Positions 24,501 to 32,727 of a stretch of 64,000 nucleotides of DNA are shown here, in pieces. This DNA comes from Belnapia arida. Lineage in GTDB: Bacteria; Pseudomonadota; Alphaproteobacteria; Acetobacterales; Acetobacteraceae. The DNA lies in contig NZ_JAETWB010000002.1 of assembly GCF_016773205.1 (NCBI RefSeq), positions 124,001 through 188,000 of the forward strand, in the 5' to 3' direction. Numbering within the stretch: position 1 is the stretch's first letter; every line of letters begins with the position of its first letter. The position numbers were made by a program, and so were the translations under genes. Below the pieces are notes generated by a model. That model did no database searches. It saw nothing but the letters and a program-made list of their open reading frames with translations, and was not told the DNA's origin.

Positions 24501-26297
24501 ATGCCCATCCGCCTCCTGTCCGAGACGACCGCCAACCGCATCGCCGCCGGCGAGGTGGTCGAGCGGCCGGCCGCGGTGGTGAAGGAGCTGGTGGAGAATG
24601 CCCTCGATGCCGGGGCGCGGCGCATCGCCGTCACGCTGGAGGGCGGCGGGGTCGAGCGCGTCGTCGTCGAGGATGACGGGCATGGGATGGGGCCGGAGGA
24701 TCTCGGCCTGGCCGTTGAGCGGCACGCCACCTCGAAGCTGCCGGAGGAGGCGATGCTCTTCCGCATTGCGACCCTCGGTTTCCGCGGCGAGGCGCTGCCC
24801 TCGATCGGCGCCGTGGCGCGCCTCTCCATCACCAGCCGGCCGCGCGAGGGCGATGCCCATGCGTTGACTGTCGAGGGCGGGCGGAAGGGCGCGGTGGTGC
24901 CGGCCTCCGGCGCGCCGGGCACGCGGATCGAGGTGCGAGACCTGTTCTACGCCGTCCCGGCCCGGCGGAAATTCCTCAAATCCCTCCGCACCGAGGCCGA
25001 CCAGGCGGTGGAGGCGGTGCGGCGCCTGGCCCTCGCCTGGCCCGAGGTCGGCTTCCGGGTGACGCAGGACGGGCGGGAGATCCTCGCCCTCGCGCCGGCG
25101 GAGCGGGATGCGCGCATCGCCGAGCTGCTCGGGGCCGATTTCGCCGGGGCCGGCCTGCCCGTGGCGGCGGAGGGAGGCGGCCTCGCCCTTTCCGGCCTGG
25201 CTGCGCAGCCGGCCTATACGCGGGCGACGGGGATGGAGCAGCACCTCGTCGTCAACCGCCGCCCGGTGCGGGACCAGCTGCTGCGGACGGCGCTGCGCGT
25301 CGCCTATCGCGACCTGGTCGCGGCCGGGCGGCATCCGGTGGCGGCGCTCTTCCTCGAGCTGCCGCCCGAGGCGGTCGACGTGAATGTCCACCCGATGAAG
25401 ACCGAACTGCGCTTCCGCGACGAGGCCGGGGTGCGCGGGTTGCTGATCGGGGCGCTGCGGCGGTCGCTTTCGGCAGGCGCCGGGGTGGCGGCGCCGGCCC
25501 CGGCGCTGACCGCCTATGCGCCGCGCACCGGCTGGTCCGGCGGCTGGCGGCGGCCGGAGCCGGCACCGCTGCCGGACCGGATCGGCCTGGCCGAGATGCA
25601 GCTCGCCCTGACGCCGCCGCCGCGAGAGCCGATGCCCGTCCCGGCGCCCGCCCTGCCGCTCGGCTTCGCTCCGCCGCGACCGCCTGCCCCGGCGCCCGAG
25701 CCGGCACCGGCGGAGCATCCGCTCGGGCGCGCGCTGGCGCAGATCATGGAGACATACATCCTCGCCGAGGCGCCGGATGGGGCGCTCGTGCTGGTCGACC
25801 AGCATGCGGCGCATGAGCGGCTGACGCATGAGGCGCTGCGGGCGCAGCTCATCGAGGGCGGCGTCAGGGCGCAGCCGCTGCTGCTGCCTGCGGTGGTCGA
25901 CCTGCCGCCTGCGGATGCGGCGCGGCTGCTCGGCTTCGCCGCCGACCTCGCCCGGCTTGGCCTCGAGGTCGAGGGCTTCGGGCCGGGCGCCGTGCTGGTG
26001 CGGGCGCTGCCGGCGCTGCTCGGCCCGGCCGACCCCGGGCCGCTGCTGCGCGACCTCGCCGAGGAACTCGCCGCCTATGACGAGGCGACGGCGCTCGACC
26101 GCAGGCTGGATGCCGCCGTGGCGCGGCTCGCCTGCCACGGCTCGGTGCGGGCCGGGCGGCGGCTCACCCCGCCGGAGATGGACGCGCTGCTGCGCCAGAT
26201 GGAGGCGACGCCGCGCGCCGCCACCTGCTCGCATGGCCGCCCGACCTTCCTTCGCCTCGGCAATGCCGAGCTGGAGCGGCTGTTCGGCCGGCGTTGA
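24501..26297 (+). CDS. mutL: DNA mismatch repair protein MutL with endonuclease motif
   Basis: A 598-residue mismatch-repair ATPase. The GHKL ATPase domain shows IAAGEVVERPAAVVKELVENALDAG, VEDDGHGM and LGFRGEALPSIGAVARL, then the transducer domain with VVNRRPVRD and DVNVHPMKTELRF. A Pro/Ala-rich linker spans about residues 330-405. The C-terminal dimerisation domain contains DQHAAHERLTHE, matching the MutL endonuclease motif DQHA(x)2E(x)4E. ACHGSVRAGRR and CSHGRPTF follow near the end. So this should be a nicking MutL, as in bacteria lacking MutH. The start at ATG 24501 places MPIRLLSETT at the N terminus, as usual. Confidence 0.96.
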   Translation: MPIRLLSETTANRIAAGEVVERPAAVVKELVENALDAGARRIAVTLEGGGVERVVVEDDGHGMGPEDLGLAVERHATSKLPEEAMLFRIATLGFRGEALPSIGAVARLSITSRPREGDAHALTVEGGRKGAVVPASGAPGTRIEVRDLFYAVPARRKFLKSLRTEADQAVEAVRRLALAWPEVGFRVTQDGREILALAPAERDARIAELLGADFAGAGLPVAAEGGGLALSGLAAQPAYTRATGMEQHLVVNRRPVRDQLLRTALRVAYRDLVAAGRHPVAALFLELPPEAVDVNVHPMKTELRFRDEAGVRGLLIGALRRSLSAGAGVAAPAPALTAYAPRTGWSGGWRRPEPAPLPDRIGLAEMQLALTPPPREPMPVPAPALPLGFAPPRPPAPAPEPAPAEHPLGRALAQIMETYILAEAPDGALVLVDQHAAHERLTHEALRAQLIEGGVRAQPLLLPAVVDLPPADAARLLGFAADLARLGLEVEGFGPGAVLVRALPALLGPADPGPLLRDLAEELAAYDEATALDRRLDAAVARLACHGSVRAGRRLTPPEMDALLRQMEATPRAATCSHGRPTFLRLGNAELERLFGRR

Positions 26298-26355
26298 TGC
26301 CGTAAGCTGCGTGTGGGGAAGAAGCCGCCAGGCACCATCGCCAGGGGACACGCGC

Positions 26356-27699
26356 ATGGCCAGGCGCCGCATGCATCTCGGCTTCGACTTCTCCTACTCG
26401 CATATGGGCGGGCGCTGGCGCATGCCGGGCTCCTGGCCGGGCCGCACCTTTCCCGACATCACCATGTTCGAGGAGATGGCGCGCATCGCCGAGCGGGGGC
26501 TGCTCGACCTGCTCTTCTCCGGCGACGGCACCGGCGTGCCGGATACCTGGCGCGGCACGCGCGACGCCGCCGTCGAATGGGGCATCAACTGGCCGCGGCA
26601 GGACATCCAGCCCATCGCCGTCGCGATGTCCCGCGTGACGCGGCATATCGGCTTCGGCCTGACCTACTCGTCGAGCTTCATGCACCCGTATTACACCGCG
26701 CGGCTGATGAACACGCTCGACCACGTCACCGGCGGGCGGATCGCGATGAACCTCGTCGCCTCCACGCGGCGCTCGGACTTCGCCAATTTCGGCCATGACG
26801 GCTTGGTGGACCATGAGGCGCGCTATGCGCGGATGGAAGAGTTCGTCGCCGTCTGCAAGGCGCTCTGGGCCAGCGTCGAGCCGGATGCGATGCTCTGGGA
26901 CCGTGCGACGGGCCGCGTCGGCGACCCGCGCAAGGTCCACGACGTCCATCACGAGGGCCGCTTCTTCAAGGTCGACGGGCCGCTGAACACGCCGCCCTCG
27001 CCGCAGGGGCGGCCGGTGCTGATCCAGGCGGGCGGCTCGCCGCGCGGGGTGCGCGCCTCGGCCCGCGTCGCCGACCATGTCTTCGGCGCCGACATGGCGC
27101 TCGACCTCCAGGTGAAGCAGCGCCGGGCGCTCGACGAGGCGTTGCGGGCCGAGGGGCGCGACCCGGCGACGGTGGGCATCCTCTGGCAGACGCCGATGGT
27201 GATCGCCGAGACGGAGCGCGAGGCGCTGGCACGGCGGGATGCGATGCTGGCCGCCATCCCGGACGAGGCGGTGGGCGCCTATCTCTCCTACAATTCCGGC
27301 TACGACTTCTCGACCCTGCCGGAGCGCTTCACCCTGCATGCGCTGCATGCCGAGATCATCGCCGGCCAGGCCTCGCCGGTCGGGTTCATCCATGAGCTGG
27401 CGGCCGAGAGCGGCGGCGACAGGGAGATCACGCGGCGCGACTTCTTCGAGCATGGCCGGCGCGAGGCGACGGCCTATGACACCACCATCGCCGGCTCGCC
27501 GCGGCAGATCGCCGACCGGCTGGAGGAAGCCTTCGAGGCGACCGGGGAGCGCGGCGGCTTCATGCTCGGGCACACGGTCTCGATGCCGCTCGACCTCATC
27601 GGCATCGTCGATCTGCTGGTGCCGGAGTTGCAGCGGCGCGGTCGCTTCCGTACCCGGTATGACGGAGGGACGCTGGCGGAGATGCTGGTGGGGGCCTGA
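26356..27699 (+). CDS. LLM-class flavin-dependent monooxygenase (NtaA/SnaA/DszA-like)
   Basis: A 447-residue TIM-barrel monooxygenase of the bacterial luciferase-like superfamily, subgroup of nitrilotriacetate/pristinamycin/dibenzothiophene-sulfone monooxygenases. These use FMNH2 supplied by a separate reductase. Typical stretches are RTFPDITMFEEMARIAERG, the TYSSSFMHPYYTARLMNTLDHVTGGR block, MNLVASTRRSDFANFG, HEGRFFKVDGPLN, PVLIQAGGSPRG and GSPRQIADRLEE near the C terminus. No reductase gene is next to it. The substrate is unknown; this family often acts on sulfonates or aminopolycarboxylates. The ATG at 26356 gives the family length. Confidence 0.88.
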   Translation: MARRRMHLGFDFSYSHMGGRWRMPGSWPGRTFPDITMFEEMARIAERGLLDLLFSGDGTGVPDTWRGTRDAAVEWGINWPRQDIQPIAVAMSRVTRHIGFGLTYSSSFMHPYYTARLMNTLDHVTGGRIAMNLVASTRRSDFANFGHDGLVDHEARYARMEEFVAVCKALWASVEPDAMLWDRATGRVGDPRKVHDVHHEGRFFKVDGPLNTPPSPQGRPVLIQAGGSPRGVRASARVADHVFGADMALDLQVKQRRALDEALRAEGRDPATVGILWQTPMVIAETEREALARRDAMLAAIPDEAVGAYLSYNSGYDFSTLPERFTLHALHAEIIAGQASPVGFIHELAAESGGDREITRRDFFEHGRREATAYDTTIAGSPRQIADRLEEAFEATGERGGFMLGHTVSMPLDLIGIVDLLVPELQRRGRFRTRYDGGTLAEMLVGA

Positions 27700-27833
27700 G
27701 GCAAGGTCGCGACAGCGTGTCCCTCCCTGACCGATGCGTCACCCGGCGTGGAGGACCCCTCCACCTCCACAGTCGCAAGCTCCTGCCGGGCGCCCGGCGC
27801 CTCACCAGCAACCCAGCAACAGGGAGAGCGACC

Positions 27834-28334
27834 ATGCGTTTCGTATCCATGGCCTCGGTCGGCGCGGCGGCCCTGCTCGCCGCCATGCTGCCCGGCGGCA
27901 AGGCCCTTGCGGATGACAGCGACATCCCGGGCATCAACCGGCGCACCGCGACCTTCGAGCGGACGATGCACGAGAACCCGGAGATGCGGCCCTTCATGAA
28001 CCGGGCGCCGCCGCGGATCGCCGCCGCGCCGGAGGCGCCCGCCGCCCCGCCGGCGCCGGCACCCGTCCCGACCCGCATGAACGTGCTGCACGACGCAGAT
28101 GCGCTGATCCAGGAGGCGGAGGCCCGCATCCGTGCGCATGATGCGCGACAGGCCGAGCTTACCCTGGAGCGGGCCGAGACGGCGCTGCTGAACGGCAAGG
28201 CAGCGGGTGAGGCGGTGCCGGAGGCTGCGATAAGGCCTCTCGTCCAGGCACGCGCCGCCCTGCATCATGGCCAGATGGCCGCCTCGGGGCGCCAGGCGGA
28301 GGCTGCACGGCAGATCATCGCCTCGGCGCAATAA
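27834..28334 (+). CDS. Small secreted protein with helical C-terminal domain, unknown
   Basis: A 166-residue protein with a clear Sec signal peptide (MRFVSMASVGAAALLAAMLPGGKALA, cut likely after ALA). A Pro/Ala linker follows around residues 60-80 (repeated AP), then a helical domain of about 80 residues rich in Ala, Glu and Arg (ADALIQEAEARIRAHDARQ, ELTLERAETALLNG, LVQARAALHHGQ). The latter resembles two TPR-like helices. ATG 27834 has GGGAGAG upstream. The 134-bp gap before it includes a 7-bp hairpin at 27748-27764 (GTGGAGG / CCTCCAC) that may end the monooxygenase transcript. Function unknown; location inferred as periplasmic. Confidence 0.7.
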   Translation: MRFVSMASVGAAALLAAMLPGGKALADDSDIPGINRRTATFERTMHENPEMRPFMNRAPPRIAAAPEAPAAPPAPAPVPTRMNVLHDADALIQEAEARIRAHDARQAELTLERAETALLNGKAAGEAVPEAAIRPLVQARAALHHGQMAASGRQAEAARQIIASAQ

Positions 28335-28396
28335 GTCTTCGCGTCCGAAACGTCTCTGCTTGAGCGCGGGCGGCATCCGTGAGAGAGGTTCGGGTG

Positions 28397-29299
28397 ATGC
28401 CGCCCGCCTTCCCCGTCGCGGCGGGCCAGTGGCGTGGCCTGCTCGCCTGGTCGCCGAGCCCCACGATCCGTGCCTCGCTCGCGCTGCATGCCGGCGGGCT
28501 GCTTGCCATGGCCGCCGAGCCGGGGTGCTGGCTGGAGACGCTCTCGGCCCTCGCTGCCAACCACCTGGCCCTGGCCGGCTGCATGCATCCTCGCTGCCGC
28601 CTGCTCGGGCCGGTGCTGACGCGGCTCGGCGGGGCGGAGCCGCGGATCGCCCTCACCTTCGACGACGGGCCGGACCCAGAGGTGACGCCGCGGGTCCTCG
28701 ACCTGCTCGATGCCTCGGAGGCCAAGGCCAGCTTCTTCGTCATCGGCGAGCGGGCGGCGCGCCACCCTGCCCTGTTGCGGGAGATGCTGCGACGCGGCCA
28801 TGGCGTCGAGAACCACACGCATCGTCATCCGCTCAGCTTCGCCGCCTGGGGGCCAGGGGCAATGCGGCGAGAGATCGAGACGGCGCAGGCGGCCATCGCC
28901 GATGCCTGCGGGCAGGCGCCGCGCTTCTTCCGCCCGCCGGCCGGGCTGCGGAGCCCGTTGCTCGACCCGGTGCTGGCGCTGGCCGGCCTCTCGCTCGCCG
29001 CCTGGACGCGGCGGGGCTACGACACCGTCTCGCCCCGGCCGGACCGCGTGCTGGCGCGGCTCTCCCGCGACCTCGCGCCCGGGGACGTGCTGCTGCTGCA
29101 TGATGGGCGCTCGGCGCGCGGCTATCCGCACCCTTCCGTCGCGCTCGACCTGCTGCCGGCGTTGCTGGGGCGGATCGCCGCCGACGGCCTCAGCGCCGTC
29201 GCGTTGCCGCCAGCGGAGGAGGCGACGCGCGCCGCCGCCACAGCAGGGCCGGCAGGCGCGGCAGCATCCCGAGCACCAGCCGCGTATGCATCCAGGTGA
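28397..29299 (+). CDS. Polysaccharide deacetylase (NodB domain) protein
   Basis: A 300-residue protein with a carbohydrate esterase 4 (NodB) domain from about residue 75 to 260. Motif 1 is ALTFDDGPDPEVTPRVLDLL (catalytic base and metal Asp). Motif 2 is NHTHRHP (metal histidines), motif 3 is FFRPPAGLRSP, and motif 5 is VLLLHDGRS. The N-terminal ~70 residues are hydrophobic, with LALHAGGLLAMAA and LAANHLALAG, possibly a membrane anchor. The start at ATG 28397 follows GAGAGG; a GTG at 28379 is possible. The low-complexity C terminus overlaps the convergent GT2 gene by 110 bp. Its position beside the polyene cluster suggests a role with the GT2 protein in modifying a glycan or lipid head group, but that is inference. 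Confidence 0.82.
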   Translation: MPPAFPVAAGQWRGLLAWSPSPTIRASLALHAGGLLAMAAEPGCWLETLSALAANHLALAGCMHPRCRLLGPVLTRLGGAEPRIALTFDDGPDPEVTPRVLDLLDASEAKASFFVIGERAARHPALLREMLRRGHGVENHTHRHPLSFAAWGPGAMRREIETAQAAIADACGQAPRFFRPPAGLRSPLLDPVLALAGLSLAAWTRRGYDTVSPRPDRVLARLSRDLAPGDVLLLHDGRSARGYPHPSVALDLLPALLGRIAADGLSAVALPPAEEATRAAATAGPAGAAASRAPAAYASR

Positions 29300-29972
29300 G
29301 CAGCAGGTTGTCCCGTGCATAGTGGAAATGCGAGACGCCGCCTTCCTCTTTGGAGAGGTAGCGGCAGGGCACCGGCAGGTTCACCACCGGCAGGCCGCGC
29401 CAGCAGAGACGCACAACCGCTTCCGGGTCGAAGTCGAAGCGGCGCATCCAGCGATGCCGCTCCATCACCGCGACCAGTGGCGCCACCGGATAGACGCGGA
29501 AGCCGAAGAGGCAGTCGCCGATGCCGCCCCCGGCGGTCTGGACCTGCGCCAGCCAGTTGGAGATGCGCCGGCCCTGCACGCGGATCCGCGGCGCCTCCGG
29601 CCCGAAGACCGGGCGGCCGAGGATCATCGCCTCCGGCGCGGTGCGGGAGGCCTCCATCATCGCGCCGATGCGGTCGGCCGGATGTTGGCCATCGGCATCC
29701 ATGGTCAGCGCATGGGTGAAGCCGCGTCGCGTCGCCTCGCGCAAACCGTGCAGGACGGCCCCGCCCTTGCCGCCGTTGCGCGGCAGGACCACGACCTCAA
29801 GGCCCGGGTCACGCGCCGCCTCCTCCAGCAACAGGGCATCGGTGCCGTCCGTGCTGCCGTCGACGACGACCCAGACCGGCGTCCAGGCGGCGCGGGCCTC
29901 GCGCACGGTCTGCAACACGCGGGCGCCGGTGTTGTAGCTAGGGATCAGGACCAGCCGCGTCTCGCGCGGCAT
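29190..29972 (-). CDS. GT2-family glycosyltransferase (dolichol-phosphate mannosyltransferase-like)
   Basis: A 260-residue family 2 glycosyltransferase. The GT-A fold signatures are LVLIPSYNTGARVLQTV, WVVVDGSTDGTD, LPRNGGKGGAVLHGL and the metal/nucleotide-sugar DxD in MDADGQHPADRI (Asp92-Asp94). GDCLFGFRVYPV and MRRFDFDPEAVVRL follow, typical of Dpm1-like enzymes that glycosylate lipid carriers or lipid products. There are no C-terminal membrane helices. It is translationally coupled (TGATG) to the upstream PlsC-like gene. In aryl-polyene clusters a glycosyltransferase and an acyltransferase (fused in some organisms as ApeJ) attach the polyene to its carrier lipid; here the two functions are separate genes. 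Confidence 0.85.
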   Translation of the reverse strand: MPRETRLVLIPSYNTGARVLQTVREARAAWTPVWVVVDGSTDGTDALLLEEAARDPGLEVVVLPRNGGKGGAVLHGLREATRRGFTHALTMDADGQHPADRIGAMMEASRTAPEAMILGRPVFGPEAPRIRVQGRRISNWLAQVQTAGGGIGDCLFGFRVYPVAPLVAVMERHRWMRRFDFDPEAVVRLCWRGLPVVNLPVPCRYLSKEEGGVSHFHYARDNLLLTWMHTRLVLGMLPRLPALLWRRRASPPPLAATRRR

Positions 29973-30763
29973 CAGCGCGGGGCCTGCACCGGCAATTCCT
30001 CGCGGAAATAGGCCTCGAGCCCGGTGACGAAGCCCTGCGGGTCCTCCCCCACCTCGAAGCGGCGGCCGAGGCGGATGCGGTAGACCAGCGGCAGCTGCGG
30101 CCGACGGAAGAGCGGCCAGCCCTTGCGCAGGTAGGGGCTGTCCGCCTCGATCAGCAAAGTCTGCACCGGGGCGCCGGCGGCCTTGGCCATGACGGCGAAG
30201 CTGCGGTGGAAGGCATCGATCGGCGGCGATGACGTGCGCGAGCCCTCGGGAAAGATGACGAGCTGGGCGCCGTTGCGGATGGCCTGGGCGGCACGGCGGA
30301 TCATCGGCAGCGGCGCATCGTTGCGGATATAGGCTGCCAGCCGCACGCTGCCGCCGTAGAAGATGTTGTCCCAGAGCGCCGCCTTGGTGATGCAGACGAC
30401 GCGCGGCAGGCGGGAGGTGAGCAGCACCGCATCCAGCATCGTCGGGTGGTTGGGGGCGATGACCAGGCCGCGCTCCCGGCTCAGCCGGTCGAGCTCGGAG
30501 AAGTCGATGCGCAGCACGCCGCTCAGCCGCATCACGCCGATGAACCAGCGGAAGCCGAGCATGATCATGAACTGGCCGAAGGCCTCGCCGGAGCGCTTCG
30601 GCAGGACACGGTAGAGAAGTCCTGCCGGCATGCTCCATAAGAAGCAGCTCAGGCCGAACAGCATCACGCAAAAATAGAAAGCGACCGGATAGTAGATTGC
30701 GGCCAGCCAATCGAGAGGCGAGAGACTCTCGCGCGGGTGCCGCAGACTGGTTGTCGGCTGCAT
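29972..30763 (-). CDS. PlsC-like lysophospholipid acyltransferase
   Basis: A 263-residue membrane-associated acyltransferase. The HX4D catalytic motif is N-H-P-T-M-L-D with His106 and Asp111, and the glycerol/phosphate-binding motif is FPEGSRT at about 171-177. An N-terminal hydrophobic segment (YYPVAFYFCVMLFGLSCFLW) anchors it. The start is taken as ATG 30763 (MQPTTSLRHP). The frame runs open to 30889, but that part would overlap the divergent methyltransferase start. It is the first gene of a two-gene minus-strand operon with the GT2 protein, divergent from the polyene operon. Likely role: acyl transfer of the polyene or lipid anchor, by analogy with ApeD. Confidence 0.85.
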   Translation of the reverse strand: MQPTTSLRHPRESLSPLDWLAAIYYPVAFYFCVMLFGLSCFLWSMPAGLLYRVLPKRSGEAFGQFMIMLGFRWFIGVMRLSGVLRIDFSELDRLSRERGLVIAPNHPTMLDAVLLTSRLPRVVCITKAALWDNIFYGGSVRLAAYIRNDAPLPMIRRAAQAIRNGAQLVIFPEGSRTSSPPIDAFHRSFAVMAKAAGAPVQTLLIEADSPYLRKGWPLFRRPQLPLVYRIRLGRRFEVGEDPQGFVTGLEAYFREELPVQAPR

Positions 30764-30887
30764 CTTTTCCGGGCCTTCCTGTTCGCGTAATATAGTCTTG
30801 CGTGATGCTTGACGTCCAGGAGCCGGCCGGACCGTGACAGGGAAACAGGGGTTGCAGGCTGCGGTTCGGCCGCCTGCGGAGACTAGC
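30764..30887. promoter_or_regulatory. Divergent promoter region of the polyene cluster
   Basis: A 124-bp gap between divergent starts, with an AT-rich patch GCGTAATATAGTC. On the minus strand TATATT (30794-30789) with TGGACG 18 bp upstream is a fair sigma-70-type match that would start transcription about 20 bases before the acyltransferase ATG. On the plus strand TAATAT (30788-30793) has only a poor -35 partner. No regulator gene is adjacent. Confidence 0.35.
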
Positions 30888-31649
30888 ATGTCAGGCGGCC
30901 GGGAGGACGAGGCCCGCCCCGTACCGCATCCGACTTTAACCGAATATTACCAGAACGCCGACGCCCGCGATGGCTTCGTCCGGCAATTGTTCGATCAGGC
31001 GGCGGGCTCCTACGACCGGATCAACACCGCCTTCTCCCTCGGCTCCGGGGCCTGGTACCGGCGGCGGGCGTTGTGGCAGGCCGGGCTGCGGCCGGGGCAG
31101 CGGATGCTGGATGTCGCCATCGGCACCGGGCTCGTGGCACGGGAGGGGGTACGCATCCTCGGCCGGCCGGAGGCGGTGACGGGCATCGACCTCAGCGCCG
31201 GAATGCTGGCCGAGGCACGTCGGAGCCTCGTCCTCCCGCTGGTCCGCGGGCGGGCGGAGGCGCTGCCCTTCGCCGATGGCAACTTCGACTTCCTCAGCAT
31301 GGGCTATGCGCTGCGGCATGTGCCGGACCTCGTCACCGCCTTCGTTGAATACCGCCGGGTGCTGCGGCCGGGCGGCCGGCTGCTGCTGCTGGAGATCGGC
31401 CGGCCGGAAGGGCCGCTCGCCTACCGGGCGGCACGCTTCTATCTCGGCCGGGTGGTGCCGGCGCTCAGCCGCCTGACCGGCGGCGGGGCGCGGGCCGGGC
31501 TGATGATGCAGTACTACTGGGACACGATCGATGCCTGCGTGCCGCCGGCGACCATCCTCCAGGCGCTGCGGACGGCCGGGCTCGACGAGGCACGCTGCGA
31601 CACGCAGCTCGGCCTGTTCCGTGCCTACATGGCCGAGCGCCCGGCATGA
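30888..31649 (+). CDS. UbiE/COQ5-like class I SAM methyltransferase (polyene cluster)
   Basis: A 253-residue methyltransferase. SAM-binding motif I is MLDVAIGTGLVAREGV (V-A-I-G-T-G in place of the commoner DLGCGTG). The UbiE-like elements are VRQLFDQAAGSYDRINTAFSLG, VTGIDLSAGMLAEAR, RAEALPFADGNFDFLSMGYALRHV and YRRVLRPGGRLLLLEIGRP. UbiE methylates quinone precursors. Here the location at the head of the polyene operon suggests methylation of the aromatic head group instead, since known aryl polyenes carry ring methyl or O-methyl groups. ATG 30888 is preferred; a GTG at 30834 would extend it by 18 residues into the promoter region. It overlaps the next methyltransferase gene by 4 bp. Confidence 0.85.
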   Translation: MSGGREDEARPVPHPTLTEYYQNADARDGFVRQLFDQAAGSYDRINTAFSLGSGAWYRRRALWQAGLRPGQRMLDVAIGTGLVAREGVRILGRPEAVTGIDLSAGMLAEARRSLVLPLVRGRAEALPFADGNFDFLSMGYALRHVPDLVTAFVEYRRVLRPGGRLLLLEIGRPEGPLAYRAARFYLGRVVPALSRLTGGGARAGLMMQYYWDTIDACVPPATILQALRTAGLDEARCDTQLGLFRAYMAERPA

Positions 31650-32287
31650 GCGCGGCGCTGGCGCGGGAGGTGGCAGGGCTCTATGCCGGCGCCTCGCGCT
31701 TCGCCCGCGGCTATGTCAGCGGCAAATTGCGCACCGATCCGGCGAGCCGGGTGGTGCTGGAGCGGGCGGCGGGCAAGCCCTTCGGGATGGTGGCCGATCT
31801 CGGCTGCGGCCGCGGGCAGCTCGGGCTGGCCCTGCTGATGGCGGGGCGGGCGCGGGAGGTGGTCGGCCTCGACCGCGATGCGCGGAAGATCGTCGAGGCC
31901 CAGGCGGCGGCGGCCCGGCTGCCGGCGCGCTTCACGGCGGGTGACCTTACCGCGGACAGCGTGCCGGACTGCGACACGGCGCTACTGATCGACGTGCTCT
32001 ACCAGCTCCCCGCCGAGGTGCAGCGGCCGGTGCTGGCGGCGGTGGCGGCGCGAGCGCGGCGGCAAGTGCTGATCCGCGCCTTCGATCCGGCCCGCGGCTG
32101 GCGCAGCGCCCTCGGCCTCGCCATGGAGCGGGCCGGGCGCCTCATCCGGGGCGACAGCAATGCCATCGCCCCGCTTCCGATGGAGGAGCTGGCGGCGCCT
32201 TTCCGCGTGGCGGGCTTCGCCGTCACGGTCACGCCTTGCTGGGAGGGGACGCCCCTGCCGAATGTGCTGCTGGCAGCGGAGCGGTGA
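31646..32287 (+). CDS. Second class I SAM methyltransferase of the polyene cluster
   Basis: A 213-residue methyltransferase-fold protein. Motif I is VADLGCGRGQLGLALL (about residues 49-64), the acidic ribose-binding end is VVGLDRDARKI, and CDTALLIDVLYQLP is at the motif IV position. The C-terminal segment VAGFAVTVTPCWEGTPLPNVLL is typical of the methyltransferase found in aryl-polyene operons. The start ATG overlaps the previous stop (ATGA), implying coupled translation. The substrate is unknown; with the UbiE-like gene it may give two methylations or act on different sites. Confidence 0.8.
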   Translation: MSAALAREVAGLYAGASRFARGYVSGKLRTDPASRVVLERAAGKPFGMVADLGCGRGQLGLALLMAGRAREVVGLDRDARKIVEAQAAAARLPARFTAGDLTADSVPDCDTALLIDVLYQLPAEVQRPVLAAVAARARRQVLIRAFDPARGWRSALGLAMERAGRLIRGDSNAIAPLPMEELAAPFRVAGFAVTVTPCWEGTPLPNVLLAAER

Positions 32288-32423
32288 GGCAGACGGCCTC
32301 GCTTCCGATGTTCCGCGAACTGTGTCGCCCACTTCCTTGCCTCGGCGGGTAACCGTCTGATATCGAGAGTGAGATTGAGCAACGCCCGTTAACACCAGCG
32401 CACCAGCAAGGTTTCACGGCTCC

Positions 32424-32723
32424 ATGCCTGACGGCACCATGACCCAGACTGCCATCGCCTCCGGCCTCACCCCGCAGGAACTCGAGGTGGCGCGGCTGAT
32501 CGTCAGCGCGCTGTCGCTCGAGGTCGCGCCCGAGGCGATCGAGCCGGAGGCGCCGCTCTTCAACGAGGGGCTCGGCCTCGACTCCATCGACGCGCTGGAG
32601 ATGGCGCTGGCCGTCTCCAAGGCTTACGACGTGAAGCTCCGCTCCGACGACGAGCGCAACCATCGTATCTTCGCCTCCTTGCGGAGCCTCACGGCACATA
32701 TCGAAAAGCACCGGACGCGCTGA
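32424..32723 (+). CDS. Acyl carrier protein (aryl-polyene type)
   Basis: A 99-residue carrier protein. The phosphopantetheine attachment serine is Ser54 in GLGLDSIDALEMA, with LGLDSID replacing the DSL of fatty-acid ACPs. Helix 3 and the tail (AVSKAYDVKLRSDDERNHRIFASLRSLTAHI) match the ACPs of aryl-polyene clusters. It would carry the aromatic starter and growing polyene. An internal ATG at 32439 (MTQTA) is an equally possible start. The 136-bp gap upstream is the largest inside the operon and could hold an internal promoter. Only one ACP gene is present, whereas E. coli-type clusters have two. Confidence 0.88.
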   Translation: MPDGTMTQTAIASGLTPQELEVARLIVSALSLEVAPEAIEPEAPLFNEGLGLDSIDALEMALAVSKAYDVKLRSDDERNHRIFASLRSLTAHIEKHRTR

Positions 32724-32727
32724 ACGC

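Noticed and set aside
29973-30710. Single 506-codon frame covering both the GT2 and acyltransferase region
   Set aside because: The upstream part is out of frame with the real acyltransferase. Two separate proteins with a TGATG junction explain the region.
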